Assembly: GCA_903932425.1 (NCBI GenBank)
Contig: CAIZGG010000271.1
Coordinates: forward strand, 1-51,778
Reading direction: 5' to 3'
Length of the DNA: 51,778 bases
Source of the DNA: an uncultured beta proteobacterium
Lineage (GTDB): Bacteria; Pseudomonadota; Gammaproteobacteria; Burkholderiales; Burkholderiaceae_B
Positions within the stretch are counted from its first letter, which is position 1, and each line of letters starts with the position of its first letter. Below the pieces are notes generated by a model, which had not been told where the DNA came from, did not search any database, and saw nothing but the letters and a program-made list of their open reading frames with translations. This document shows, in pieces, positions 16,757-25,145 of this stretch. Made by a program: the position numbers and the translations under genes.

Positions 16757-18313
16757 ATTGACCTCTGCGCGGCCTGCCTCAACGGCGAATTTTGCCAAGA
16801 CAAATGCCTGCGATGTTGGATCGCGCGCATCGTGTACCGCGACGAGTGTGGTGGTCAGTTGCTTAGGTGTCAGCTCAACAACGCCATAGCCGCGTGACGC
16901 AGCATTGGCAAAGATAAAGTGCGGATTGGTTTCAAGCTGTTTAGCAAGCTGAGTGGGCGTGGCATTTGATAAAGAAGTAATGCTTGTGCCGCAAAATTCG
17001 ACGCCAATCGCTTCGCAATCTGGATTGTTGTAATCCGACAATACGTGCCCCACCCAGTTCTCGTGGATGTCGCCACCTAAGATGACAGGGTTGCTCAGGC
17101 GCGTTTGAAGCATCGAATCCGTCAGGCGCCGGCGTGCTGCCGGGTAACCATCCCAACCATCATTTCTGAGCAACTGCGCTCCGGTGGTGCTGTAGTTGCG
17201 TCGGCCAAACAAGGTTTGTTGACCCAGTAAGTTCCAGCGACTGCGAGACGTTGCAAACTGTTGAGTCAGCCAGCGCTCTTGGGCATCGCCCAGTAACGTG
17301 CGTTGCGGTTGATTGAAGCTTTCGCATTTGCTAGGGTCAACGCGTGCAGAGCCTGCGCGTGCGTTAGGCGTACAAGCTTGAACGTCGCGATATTGCCTGT
17401 CGTCAAGCGTGTAGAGTGTTGCCAAACGCCCATAGGGCACGCGGCTAAACACCCGCGCCTCATCACCTTGCCCCGAGAGTAGCTTGTCAAAGCTCGCGCG
17501 AGTGACGGGCATGTTTTCATAAAACGCCTGGTAGGCAGCCCGCCGGCGTGCCATAAAGTTTTCTACTGGTGTACCCGACAAACCCTCGTGCGTGCCTGCA
17601 TAGTCGTTTTGAACTTCGTGATCGTCCCAGGTTACTAGCCAAGGGTAGGCTGCGTGAATCGCTTGTAAATCTGGATCAGATTTGTGTAGTGCGTAGCGAC
17701 TTCGGTAGCCCTCTAGTGTTGTGATCCAGCCGCCAGTCGTAGGTCGCACGTCGATGGGACGCGACGAAGGGTATTCGTAAATGTAGTCGCCCAAAAACAG
17801 CACAAAATCAAGATTTTCGGCGAGCATATGCCGGTATGCGCTGTAATAGCCGTTGCCCCATTGCTGGCACGAGGCGTAGGCTAAACGTAAGCGGTTCACT
17901 TCGGCCTGTGGCGCCGGAAAGGTGCGAGTGCGCCCTGTTGTGCTCGTCGCGGCGCCTGCAATAAACCGATAAAAATAGGCACGCCCAGGTTCGAGTCCCA
18001 TGACTTCGGCGTGTACAGAGTGCCCAAGTGCGGCTGTGGCTTGTACAACACCCGTTGCAGCGATGCGACTGAACTGCTCGTCATGGGCAAGCTGCCAGGT
18101 GACTGCCACGGGTTTGGTGGTGAGCGCGGCGGCCTCAAGGGCCGGAGCGCCCAGGCGGGTCCAGAGCACAATTGAGTCACTCGTGGGTGAGCCACTGGCG
18201 ACGCCCAAACTGAAAGGATTTGCCGACCAAGATTGTTGAGCTATCCCAACACTTGGTAACCCCCAAAGGGCCGCCGAAGCACCGGCAATCTTAAGAAGCT
18301 CACGGCGCTGCAT
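16748..18313 (-). CDS. PhoD-like alkaline phosphatase/phosphodiesterase
   Basis: The protein is probably exported by the Tat route: the N-terminus reads MQRRELLKIAGASAALWGL and ends near VGIAQ. A PhoD N-terminal beta domain (about 30-130) precedes the metallophosphatase domain with LFLGDYIYEYPS, VTWDDHEVQNDYAG, YTLDDRQYRD and ILGGDIHENW, which hold the metal ligands. The length of 521 residues is normal for PhoD. Members hydrolyse phosphomono- and diesters at the cell surface, often under phosphate limitation; no Pho box was identified here. A 38-base palindrome covers its 3' end. Confidence 0.9.
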   Translation of the reverse strand: MQRRELLKIAGASAALWGLPSVGIAQQSWSANPFSLGVASGSPTSDSIVLWTRLGAPALEAAALTTKPVAVTWQLAHDEQFSRIAATGVVQATAALGHSVHAEVMGLEPGRAYFYRFIAGAATSTTGRTRTFPAPQAEVNRLRLAYASCQQWGNGYYSAYRHMLAENLDFVLFLGDYIYEYPSSRPIDVRPTTGGWITTLEGYRSRYALHKSDPDLQAIHAAYPWLVTWDDHEVQNDYAGTHEGLSGTPVENFMARRRAAYQAFYENMPVTRASFDKLLSGQGDEARVFSRVPYGRLATLYTLDDRQYRDVQACTPNARAGSARVDPSKCESFNQPQRTLLGDAQERWLTQQFATSRSRWNLLGQQTLFGRRNYSTTGAQLLRNDGWDGYPAARRRLTDSMLQTRLSNPVILGGDIHENWVGHVLSDYNNPDCEAIGVEFCGTSITSLSNATPTQLAKQLETNPHFIFANAASRGYGVVELTPKQLTTTLVAVHDARDPTSQAFVLAKFAVEAGRAEVNAL

Positions 18314-18364
18314 TGCTTGTGACCTTGAAAAACGCGGCGTATTCGGCGAGCGGTATCGCGGCTA

Positions 18365-18907
18365 TCAAAACAGCGCTGCCGCTCCAAACATCGCAAAGAT
18401 TCCAAAACCTACAGCCACAATGCCCAGACCACCGGCCAACCAGGCCAACAGCATCACATTCGTGATGATCGAAGAAGACGCTAGTACGATCGCGACTTGC
18501 AATACGCCCGACGAAATTTCGAGGTTGTGATACTTGTGGTTGGCAAGTTCGCCTAGCGCTTGTGCCTTTTTTGCACGGTCGGCAAGCTCTTTACGACCTT
18601 CGCCAGTTTCTGGCTCAGTGTCGTAGCGTTTCGCGGTCTCAGCCCATTTTTTTATCTGCGCAACAGTTTTGGGGTCTTCAGCGTTCGGGCTGATTTGTGC
18701 AGCTTGCACAGCAACGTCAGTGGTTGTTTTGCGAATTGACTTTGCTTGAAAAAATGCCCATAAGTTAGATGCTTCAACTTGCTTGGTAATGACTTCAGTT
18801 TGATAGGCTTTACTTAAAGTTTCGCTAATCGCTAAAAATAAGGCCAGCACTGCAATCAAGAGTGCAACTTTTTTATTTGAGGGATCAACGTGTCCGTGTC
18901 CTGACAT
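18365..18907 (-). CDS. DUF4337 family membrane protein
   Basis: The 180-residue protein begins with a His-containing polar stretch (MSGHGHVDPSNK) and one helix (VALLIAVLALFLAISE). A long charged region (40-125) likely to be helical follows, and two more helices end the protein (VLQVAIVLASSSIITNVMLL and AGGLGIVAVGFGIFAMFG). This is the layout of DUF4337. No function is known to me. It lies 29 bases after the 2-hydroxyacid dehydrogenase gene and 51 bases before the PhoD gene, so it may be carried on their transcript. Confidence 0.8.
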   Translation of the reverse strand: MSGHGHVDPSNKKVALLIAVLALFLAISETLSKAYQTEVITKQVEASNLWAFFQAKSIRKTTTDVAVQAAQISPNAEDPKTVAQIKKWAETAKRYDTEPETGEGRKELADRAKKAQALGELANHKYHNLEISSGVLQVAIVLASSSIITNVMLLAWLAGGLGIVAVGFGIFAMFGAAALF

Positions 18908-18936
18908 GGCGGGGCTCCTTAGAGTAAAAGGGTTGG

Positions 18937-20091
18937 TTAAGTTGGATAAGTGCCGGGCAGCAAAATACTTTTATCGACCGTTTCAATATCAGTGCGTCCA
19001 CAAAAAGCCATCGTCAGATCAAGCTCTTTATGCAAGATTTCGAGTACTTTTTTGACGCCGGTTTCGCCCATGGCGCCCAAGCCGTATAAAAAGGCGCGAC
19101 CGATATAACAACCTTGGGCACCAAGCGCCCGCGCTTTTAAGATGTCTTGACCGCTGCGCACGCCGCCATCCATATGGATTTCAATTTGTTTGCCAACAGC
19201 CTCAACGATTGCCGGTAATGATTCGATGCTTGAGGCTGCACCATCAAGCTGGCGCCCACCGTGATTGCTCACGATCAGCGCGTCGGCACCGCTGTTCAGC
19301 GCCATGCGGGCATCCTCTACGTCTTGAATCCCTTTCAAGATCAGTTTGCCGCCCCACAGCTTTTTGATCCAGGCCACGTCATCCCAGTTCAGTCGTGGAT
19401 CAAATTGCGAGGCAGTCCACTCGCTGAGCTTACTCATGTCGCTGACGCCCTGAACATGCCCAACGATATTGCCAAACTGACGGTTTTTAGTACCAAGCAT
19501 CCCCATCGCCCAGCGTGGCTTGGTAGCAATATCAAGCATAGTGGCCAGGGTCATCTTGGGTGGTGCACTTAAACCATTTTTTAAATCTTTATGGCGTTGC
19601 CCTAGTATTTGCAAATCAAGAGTTAAAACCAGAGCCGAGCAGTTGGCGCGTTTTGCGCGCTCAATCAAGCGCTCGATGAAGCCTCGATCTTTCATCACAT
19701 AAAGCTGAAACCAAAACGGATGATGGTTGGTGCCCTCAGCGACCGCTTCAATTGAGCAAATGCTCATGGTTGATAACGTAAAGGGGATGCCAAATTCTTT
19801 CGCGACTTTAGCGGCCAGGATTTCGCCATCGGCGTGTTGCATGCCGGTCAAGCCGGTTGGTGCGATTGCCAAAGGCATAGCAACCTTTTGACCGATCATT
19901 TTGCTGACGGTTGAGCGGTTTTCCATGTTGATCAAAATACGTTGGCGTAATTTGATTTTTTGAAAGTCACTTTCGTTGGCGCGATACGTGCTTTCTGTCC
20001 ATGAACCAGAGTCGGCATAGTCATAAAACATGCGCGGCACGCGCTTTTTTGCCAAAACGCGCAAGTCTTCGATGTTGGTGATCACACTCAT
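18937..20091 (-). CDS. FMN-dependent alpha-hydroxy-acid dehydrogenase (LldD-like)
   Basis: The enzyme oxidises an L-2-hydroxyacid such as lactate or mandelate to the 2-oxoacid. Motifs are PRMFYDYADSGSW at the N-terminus, MPLAIAPTGLTGM, FWFQLYVMKDRG, LVLTLDLQILGQR, the active-site VSNHGGRQLDGA with catalytic His, and HMDGGVRSGQDILKA for the FMN phosphate. At 384 residues without a signal peptide it fits LldD; the membrane-association loop of the family is the variable part at 175-220. L-lactate is the most likely substrate but lldP and lldR homologues are not nearby. It is the first gene of a minus-strand group that ends with the regulator. Confidence 0.88.
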   Translation of the reverse strand: MSVITNIEDLRVLAKKRVPRMFYDYADSGSWTESTYRANESDFQKIKLRQRILINMENRSTVSKMIGQKVAMPLAIAPTGLTGMQHADGEILAAKVAKEFGIPFTLSTMSICSIEAVAEGTNHHPFWFQLYVMKDRGFIERLIERAKRANCSALVLTLDLQILGQRHKDLKNGLSAPPKMTLATMLDIATKPRWAMGMLGTKNRQFGNIVGHVQGVSDMSKLSEWTASQFDPRLNWDDVAWIKKLWGGKLILKGIQDVEDARMALNSGADALIVSNHGGRQLDGAASSIESLPAIVEAVGKQIEIHMDGGVRSGQDILKARALGAQGCYIGRAFLYGLGAMGETGVKKVLEILHKELDLTMAFCGRTDIETVDKSILLPGTYPT

Positions 20092-20201
20092 GGGGCAGGT
20101 CTCCGCAGGCCGTTGGCAATTGCTAAATTTGTGAGTTAGTTTAACGGAATGCGGTGCAATTCTCGCTAGTTAACATATGGATATCAAGCGATTGCAGCTT
20201 T

Positions 20202-20737
20202 TTATACTTTTAGCTTGAAAGGACTGAAATTGGTGTTGCGGTCGTAATAGTCTTCGTTTTCTTTTCGTTTCAAAAACGCAACAATCCGATAGGTTAGGGG
20301 GGTGGCTAGTATTTCCCAGCCGGTTTTGAGCAGATATTGCGAGATGGCGACTGCTACGAGTTGGTCGGTGGGCCAAATGCCATAAAAGGCGATTAAAAAA
20401 AACAACGACGAATCCACCAGCTCGCCTAAAGCGGTAGAGCCGATCATGCGCGCCCAAAGGTGTCGTGGGCGTAGCCATAGACCTCGGTCAAAATATCGCC
20501 AAACAAATAGGACAGTGGGAAAAAAAGCACACCCGCGCCAAACAGCACTGTGCCAAAGATCGGCACGGTGACTTGCGCGACCTTACCGGTGCCAATCAGG
20601 TTTGAACACAATAAGACCGTGACAAAGGCGACGACGATTAAATCGTAGTAGCGGTACGAACGTCGGACTGGGGCAACAGGGGTGGCTGAACATTGCATGA
20701 CGAAGCTTTTTAAAAGTTGAACCACAAGGGCGCTCAT
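20202..20737 (-). pseudogene. Broken YhhQ/VUT-type queuosine-precursor transporter gene
   Basis: The intact family imports preQ0/preQ1 for tRNA queuosine. The N-terminal part (20737-20444) reads normally through FGDILTEVYGYAH and then runs to a TGA. The C-terminal part resumes in another frame: HLWARMIGSTALGELVDSS through ENEDYYDRNTNFSPFKLKV, a good family C-terminus. About 80 residues in the middle, which include two or three helices, are absent, and the junction shifts frame. An internal deletion of a length not divisible by three explains this. The junction is near 20444-20475. An assembly error is the other possibility. Confidence 0.75.
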
Positions 20738-20959
20738 TTAGAGTCGCTATCTAGCGGCTGAAGCGTGAAGTTGCTCGCGACCAGCGAAATCGTAACGCAA
20801 ACGCCAGCCGCAGGCGTCATCCTCAAAGAGTTTAGGTTCAAAGATCAGCCAAGGTCGAACTGCGAAAATGCTTGTCGCGTTGGGCAGGGTTTGGCTTGTC
20901 GTGGTACGCTGCCTTCCACGTTTTCAGGCTTTCTTGCGACCTTTAAAAAGACTTCATCT

Positions 20960-22189
20960 ATGACAGCAGCGCACGCCCCTGAGCACTTGATTGATTCTCG
21001 CTATGCGTTTTGGCGACTCGTCAAAGCGCTGGTCATCATGGTGATGGGCAGCAGTTGTATGTTTATCGTGTCGGTCGTATTGCCCGAAGTTCAAGCAGAG
21101 TTTGGTGTCTCGCGTTCAGAGGCCTCGCTGCCCTCAACCCTTTTGTGGATTGGCTTTGGTGCCGGCGGTTTACTGATGGGGCGCGTGTCTGATCGCTGGG
21201 GCGTTTGGATGTGCTTGTTTATCGGTGCAGCGGGTTTGTTGATCGGCTTTATCTGGGCAGCGCATACCAAGGATATCCTTGTGTTTGCCTTGGTGCACGG
21301 CGTATTTTTAGGTTTTTTTGGCGCTTCTGCAACCTTCGCGCCCTTGGTGGCGGATACTTCTCTGTGGTGGAACAAGCGCCGCGGGATCGCGGTTGCGGTG
21401 TGTGCAAGCGGCAATTATCTAGCCGGTGCGATTTGGCCACCTTTGACGCAATGGGGGGTTTCGACCATTGGGTGGCGCGATACTTATGTTTGGGTGGGCT
21501 TGGTGTCAGGGGTCAGCATGGCCTTGCTGGCATTTTTGATGCGACGCCGCCCTCCTTTGGCGCAAGTGTCCGTGTCAGCCAGCAATCACGTGGCAGGTGT
21601 GCCCAGACCGTTTGGCCTGAACATCAATCACGCACAGTTGTTGATGTGCGTGGCGGGCCTGGCGTGTTGTGTGGCCATGTCGATGCCGCAGGTACACATC
21701 GTGGCCTATTGCGCTGACTTAGGCTATGGCCCTGCGCGTGGCGCCGAAATGTTGGCATTGATGCTTGGCTGCGGCATTGTGAGTCGTTTGATTTCAGGTG
21801 CGATTTGCGATCGCATCGGCGGCATCCGGACCCTGTTGCTGGGCTCGGCCTTGCAAGGTATTGCTCTGTTTATGTTCTTGCCTTTTGATGGGCTCGTATC
21901 GCTTTATTTAATCTCTGCGCTCTTTGGCTTGTTTCAGGGAGGCATCGTGCCTTCGTATGCCATTATCATTCGTGAATATTTTCCGGCTGCCGAGGCGGGT
22001 CGGCGCGTGGGCTCGGTGATTATGTGCACCATGTTTGGTATGGCGCTTGGTGGCTGGATGTCGGGTAAGATTTTTGATCTAACCGGTTCTTATCAAATGG
22101 CGATGATCAATGGCATCGGCTGGAACCTGTTAAACCTGAGCATTGCAAGCTTTTTGTTTTGGCGAGTTCGACGCGCGGCGCGTCTCTAA
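20960..22189 (+). CDS. MFS transporter
   Basis: A 12-helix major facilitator permease of about 409 residues. The loop 2-3 signature GRVSDRWG and the first helix VIMVMGSSCMFIVSVVLPE are clear, and the C-terminal half contains the matching SGAICDRIGG loop. The resemblance is to the monocarboxylate/oxalate-formate group, but the substrate is not known. I chose ATG at 20960 (MTAAHAPEHL) because the longer open frame upstream is not hydrophobic or conserved in character. The 222 bases between this gene and the yhhQ remnant must hold its promoter. Confidence 0.85.
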   Translation: MTAAHAPEHLIDSRYAFWRLVKALVIMVMGSSCMFIVSVVLPEVQAEFGVSRSEASLPSTLLWIGFGAGGLLMGRVSDRWGVWMCLFIGAAGLLIGFIWAAHTKDILVFALVHGVFLGFFGASATFAPLVADTSLWWNKRRGIAVAVCASGNYLAGAIWPPLTQWGVSTIGWRDTYVWVGLVSGVSMALLAFLMRRRPPLAQVSVSASNHVAGVPRPFGLNINHAQLLMCVAGLACCVAMSMPQVHIVAYCADLGYGPARGAEMLALMLGCGIVSRLISGAICDRIGGIRTLLLGSALQGIALFMFLPFDGLVSLYLISALFGLFQGGIVPSYAIIIREYFPAAEAGRRVGSVIMCTMFGMALGGWMSGKIFDLTGSYQMAMINGIGWNLLNLSIASFLFWRVRRAARL

Positions 22190-22253
22190 ATAACAAGGCG
22201 CTTTGTGCCACGAGGGTGCGCGGCTCTCGCTCGTGTCGCTTAAGTGGCGCCAC

Positions 22254-22282
22254 AGGCCTGCCTAGCGTTGCTTAGGCGGCCT
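22254..22282. terminator. Hairpin between convergent MFS and carbonic anhydrase genes
   Basis: GCCTA (22260-22264) and TAGGC (22273-22277) form the top of a stem that continues outward through T-G and C-G pairs and, after one mismatch, GG/CT. It includes the carbonic anhydrase stop codon. No long T-run follows on either strand, so it is only a candidate for a shared terminator. Confidence 0.4.
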
Positions 22283-22946
22283 CGTTATAACGCTTAGCGA
22301 GCACCGCCCTGTAGCGCTGCTCGAGTTCGTCGAGGTTGGCGATGCTGATCCCCATGTCGCGCACAAGACCATCTTCAAGCCCGTACACCCAGCCATGTAC
22401 AGTCACACTTTGGCCGCGCGCCCAGGCATCTTGTACGCTAGTTGTCTGGCACACGTTCACGACTTGTTCAATGACGTTCAGTTCACACAAGTGATCGAGC
22501 CGTTGCTGACTATTGATGACACGCCCAAAGTACGAACCGTGTTTATCATGCACATCTTTGACGTGCCGTATCCAGTTGTCGGCCAGACCCACGCGAATAT
22601 TTTCAAGCGCCGCGCGAACACCAGCGCAACCATAGTGCCCGACAACAATAATATGCTTGACCTTAAGCTGATCGATTGCAAACTGAATCACCGACAAGGC
22701 GTTTAAATCAGTGTGAACCACCACGTTCGCGATGTTGCGATGAACGAACACCTCGCCTGGCGCCAAGCCAGTGATCTGATTGGCGGGCACGCGTGAGTCA
22801 GAGCAACCGATCCAAAGATATTCAGGAGATTGCTGGTTGGCGAGTCGCTTGAAAAAATCTGGGTCGCTGGTGCGAACCGAATCAACCCATTGCTGATTCT
22901 TTTCAAATAAAACGGTCAGGTGGTGAGGATTATTGAGCGCTGACAT
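22272..22946 (-). CDS. can: Beta-class carbonic anhydrase
   Basis: The enzyme interconverts CO2 and bicarbonate to supply carboxylases. The zinc ligands are Cys48 in WIGCSDSRV, His104 and Cys107 in VGHYGCAG, and the Asp-Arg dyad is D50/R52. GEVFVHRNIANVV follows. The length of 224 residues is typical of the Can type. It lies six bases from the start of the lipoprotein's stop codon region on the same strand, so the lipoprotein gene and can probably share a transcript. Confidence 0.94.
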   Translation of the reverse strand: MSALNNPHHLTVLFEKNQQWVDSVRTSDPDFFKRLANQQSPEYLWIGCSDSRVPANQITGLAPGEVFVHRNIANVVVHTDLNALSVIQFAIDQLKVKHIIVVGHYGCAGVRAALENIRVGLADNWIRHVKDVHDKHGSYFGRVINSQQRLDHLCELNVIEQVVNVCQTTSVQDAWARGQSVTVHGWVYGLEDGLVRDMGISIANLDELEQRYRAVLAKRYNEAA

Positions 22947-22952
22947 CTCGGC

Positions 22953-23429
22953 TTACTCAGCCGCCCCAGCCGCTTTGAGCAACTGTTGTGCCTTGATAAA
23001 CGAGGCGTCGTCTAGCAGGTTGCGGGTAGATTTTGCCGGTGCGTCTGCCATCAGGCCTTTGGGCATGACGAATTCAAGGTAAGAGTTCGCAAGGACGCGT
23101 ACGTCTGGCCCTTCGGTGCTTAAGGTGAAGCCCACGACGTCTTTGTACTGCAACGCCCACTCATTATTGATCATCGCGGTAATCATTGCGTTGCGTTGTG
23201 GATCGATCTCAGGGCTGGTGCACGTGATTTCATTTTTGTCAGTTTGAATGCGCAGGCGATTCTTTGAGCAGGCACTCATCAGATTATTTTTCACGATGCT
23301 GGCATCGGCATTTTTAAAGAGACCCGTCGCCATCCGAGCCGGGGGCGGCTTGACAGGGCCATCGGCAGCGCAGCCGATCAACGCCAGACTAGAACAACAC
23401 AACAAAGAGGCTAAGGCAAAGGTACGCAT
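22953..23429 (-). CDS. Hypothetical lipoprotein
   Basis: A 158-residue protein with a lipoprotein signal peptide; the lipobox ALIGC places the lipidated cysteine at residue 20. The mature part has Ala/Pro-rich spacer residues (PVKPPPAR), then a compact region with two Cys (LMSACSKN and EITCTSPE) which may form a disulfide, and a helical C-terminus. I do not recognise the family. It probably faces the periplasm from the inner or outer membrane. Confidence 0.7.
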   Translation of the reverse strand: MRTFALASLLCCSSLALIGCAADGPVKPPPARMATGLFKNADASIVKNNLMSACSKNRLRIQTDKNEITCTSPEIDPQRNAMITAMINNEWALQYKDVVGFTLSTEGPDVRVLANSYLEFVMPKGLMADAPAKSTRNLLDDASFIKAQQLLKAAGAAE

Positions 23430-23479
23430 ACGTGATCGCTATTTCGAAGTGCTAAATATTGAGGCTTGGCAAGCGCGGC

Positions 23480-24265
23480 TTACGCCATCACTTCGCCACC
23501 ATTCACGTCCAGTGTAATCCCAGTAATAAAAGCTGAGTCGTCTGACGCTAAAAAAGCTATCGCCGCCGCGATATCTTGCGGCTCGGCGTGACGGCGTAAC
23601 GGGATGCTTTCGAGCAGCGCGGCGCGCTCTTCCGAAGTTTTGCGAGCCTCCCAGCGCGCCTTGGTGCGCGGTGTCATCACAAGACCGGGGCACACACAAT
23701 TGACCGAAATACCCTTGGGCCCATATTCGGCGGCAAGTTGTCGGGTCAGTGCGCTGATAGCACCTTTTGATGCCGCATAGTTTGCGCCTGCGACCCGACT
23801 ACTAAAGCGGCCAGCTTTTGACCCAACGTTCACGATGCGCCCGTGTCCGGCAGCCGTCATGAGTGGCAGGGCTTGCCGACATGCCCATACGGTACCCATA
23901 ATGTTTAGATCAAGCACCCGCTTCCAGTCGTCATCTGACTCTTGTTCAAAGAGTGCCGGTGTCTGCAACGATCCGCCGGCATTGTTGACCAAGATATCGA
24001 GACGCTTGTCGCTTGCGTAAACCTGTGCGATCGCATCTTTGATCGAGGCTGCATTCGAAGAGTCCATCAGCACCCCTTGAATCACGAGCCCTTGGGCCGA
24101 TGCCTCGCCCAGCGCCTCGGCCATCGCAGCCTCGTCACGACTGGTAATCCACACCTTGGCACCCTCGGCCGCCAAGCGTAACGCGCTTGCCCGCCCGATT
24201 CCGCGTGCACCACCGTTGATGAAGACGGTGCGGTCTTTTAGGCGGGGGGCGATGAAAGCGGTCAT
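23480..24265 (-). CDS. Short-chain dehydrogenase/reductase (FabG type)
   Basis: A classical SDR of 261 residues that uses NAD(P)H. The cofactor loop is INGGARGIGRASALRLAAEG, the NNAG motif is LVNNAGGSL, the catalytic Tyr and Lys are in YAASKGAISALTRQL, and the C-terminus ends with FITGITLDVNGGEVMA. The substrate is unknown. It follows a second SDR gene after 44 bases; two SDR genes in tandem often serve the same catabolic route, but no other pathway gene is next to them. Confidence 0.88.
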   Translation of the reverse strand: MTAFIAPRLKDRTVFINGGARGIGRASALRLAAEGAKVWITSRDEAAMAEALGEASAQGLVIQGVLMDSSNAASIKDAIAQVYASDKRLDILVNNAGGSLQTPALFEQESDDDWKRVLDLNIMGTVWACRQALPLMTAAGHGRIVNVGSKAGRFSSRVAGANYAASKGAISALTRQLAAEYGPKGISVNCVCPGLVMTPRTKARWEARKTSEERAALLESIPLRRHAEPQDIAAAIAFLASDDSAFITGITLDVNGGEVMA

Positions 24266-24309
24266 ATTGTTCTCGCTGCGTGTGAAAGATGCCAGTTATG
24301 CATGTGGCG

Positions 24310-25056
24310 TTAAAGGCTTTGTCCGCCATCAACAGCAATGGTTTGCCCAGTGACCCAAGAGGCCAGATCGCTGGCTAAAAAGGTGGCGACTGTTGCGATT
24401 TCTTCGGGGATGCCAAAACGCCCTGTTGGGATGCCGGCGAGAATACGTTCGTAGAGCTCGGGCTTATCGCGCTTGGCGATGTCCCAGGTGCCGCCCTCAA
24501 AGAAAATCGAGCCAGGGGCAATGCAGTTTACGCGGATCTTTTTGCCCGCATAGGTCAGTGCCTGTGTTTGGGTGTACTCGATTAAGGCGGCCTTGATGGC
24601 ACCGTAGGGAGGGGTGCGCACGCTTGCCCCAAGGCCAGAAATCGACGAAATGTGCAAGATGCTGCCGCCGCGTGCCTCGAGGTAAGGCATGGCAGCGTGA
24701 CAGGCACGCACGGTTGCCATCAAATCGATTTGAACGCTGACGGCCCAGCCGGCTTCGTCATCGGTACGGCCAAAGCCAGAGGCGTTGTTGACCAGAATGT
24801 CAATACCGCCTAAAGACTGAGCCGAGGCCTCGACCCACTGTTTAATGGCGTTGGCATCGCCCAAATCGCACGAGGTCGCAAGCACTTTATGGCCGTGCTT
24901 GTTTAGCGCAGCCTCTGCCTGGCGCAAGGGGCCTTCGCTTCTGGCACAGATTGACACATCTGCACCGGCTTGTGCATAAGCGTCTGCGATCGCCAAGCCA
25001 ATGCCGCGGCTGCCACCCGCAATTAACGCGCGCTTTCCAGTTAAATCAATTTTCAT
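24310..25056 (-). CDS. Short-chain dehydrogenase/reductase
   Basis: A 248-residue classical SDR. The cofactor loop is IAGGSRGIGLAIADAYAQAG; LVNNASGFG replaces the usual NNAG with NNAS; the catalytic motif is YGAIKAALIEYTQTQAL; IRVNCIAPGSIFFEGG and TGQTIAVDGGQSL close the fold. The loop GSIFFEGGTWDIAKRDKPE is typical of a subgroup annotated as 3-oxoacyl-ACP-reductase-like, often acting on non-fatty-acid substrates. Substrate unknown. Upstream of it 89 bases separate it from the kinase gene. Confidence 0.87.
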   Translation of the reverse strand: MKIDLTGKRALIAGGSRGIGLAIADAYAQAGADVSICARSEGPLRQAEAALNKHGHKVLATSCDLGDANAIKQWVEASAQSLGGIDILVNNASGFGRTDDEAGWAVSVQIDLMATVRACHAAMPYLEARGGSILHISSISGLGASVRTPPYGAIKAALIEYTQTQALTYAGKKIRVNCIAPGSIFFEGGTWDIAKRDKPELYERILAGIPTGRFGIPEEIATVATFLASDLASWVTGQTIAVDGGQSL

Positions 25057-25145
25057 CGTTGTCTCCGTGAAGTCTCGCCGCTGACGGCGAGGGGGTAGGG
25101 TGTCTCAAGCAGGATTAGAAATACTATTACGCTGACCGCCGGATC

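Noticed and set aside
20202-20737. Two separate small genes or programmed frameshifting in the yhhQ-like region
   Set aside because: The two parts match the two ends of one family, and residues in the middle are missing, so frameshifting alone could not restore the protein.
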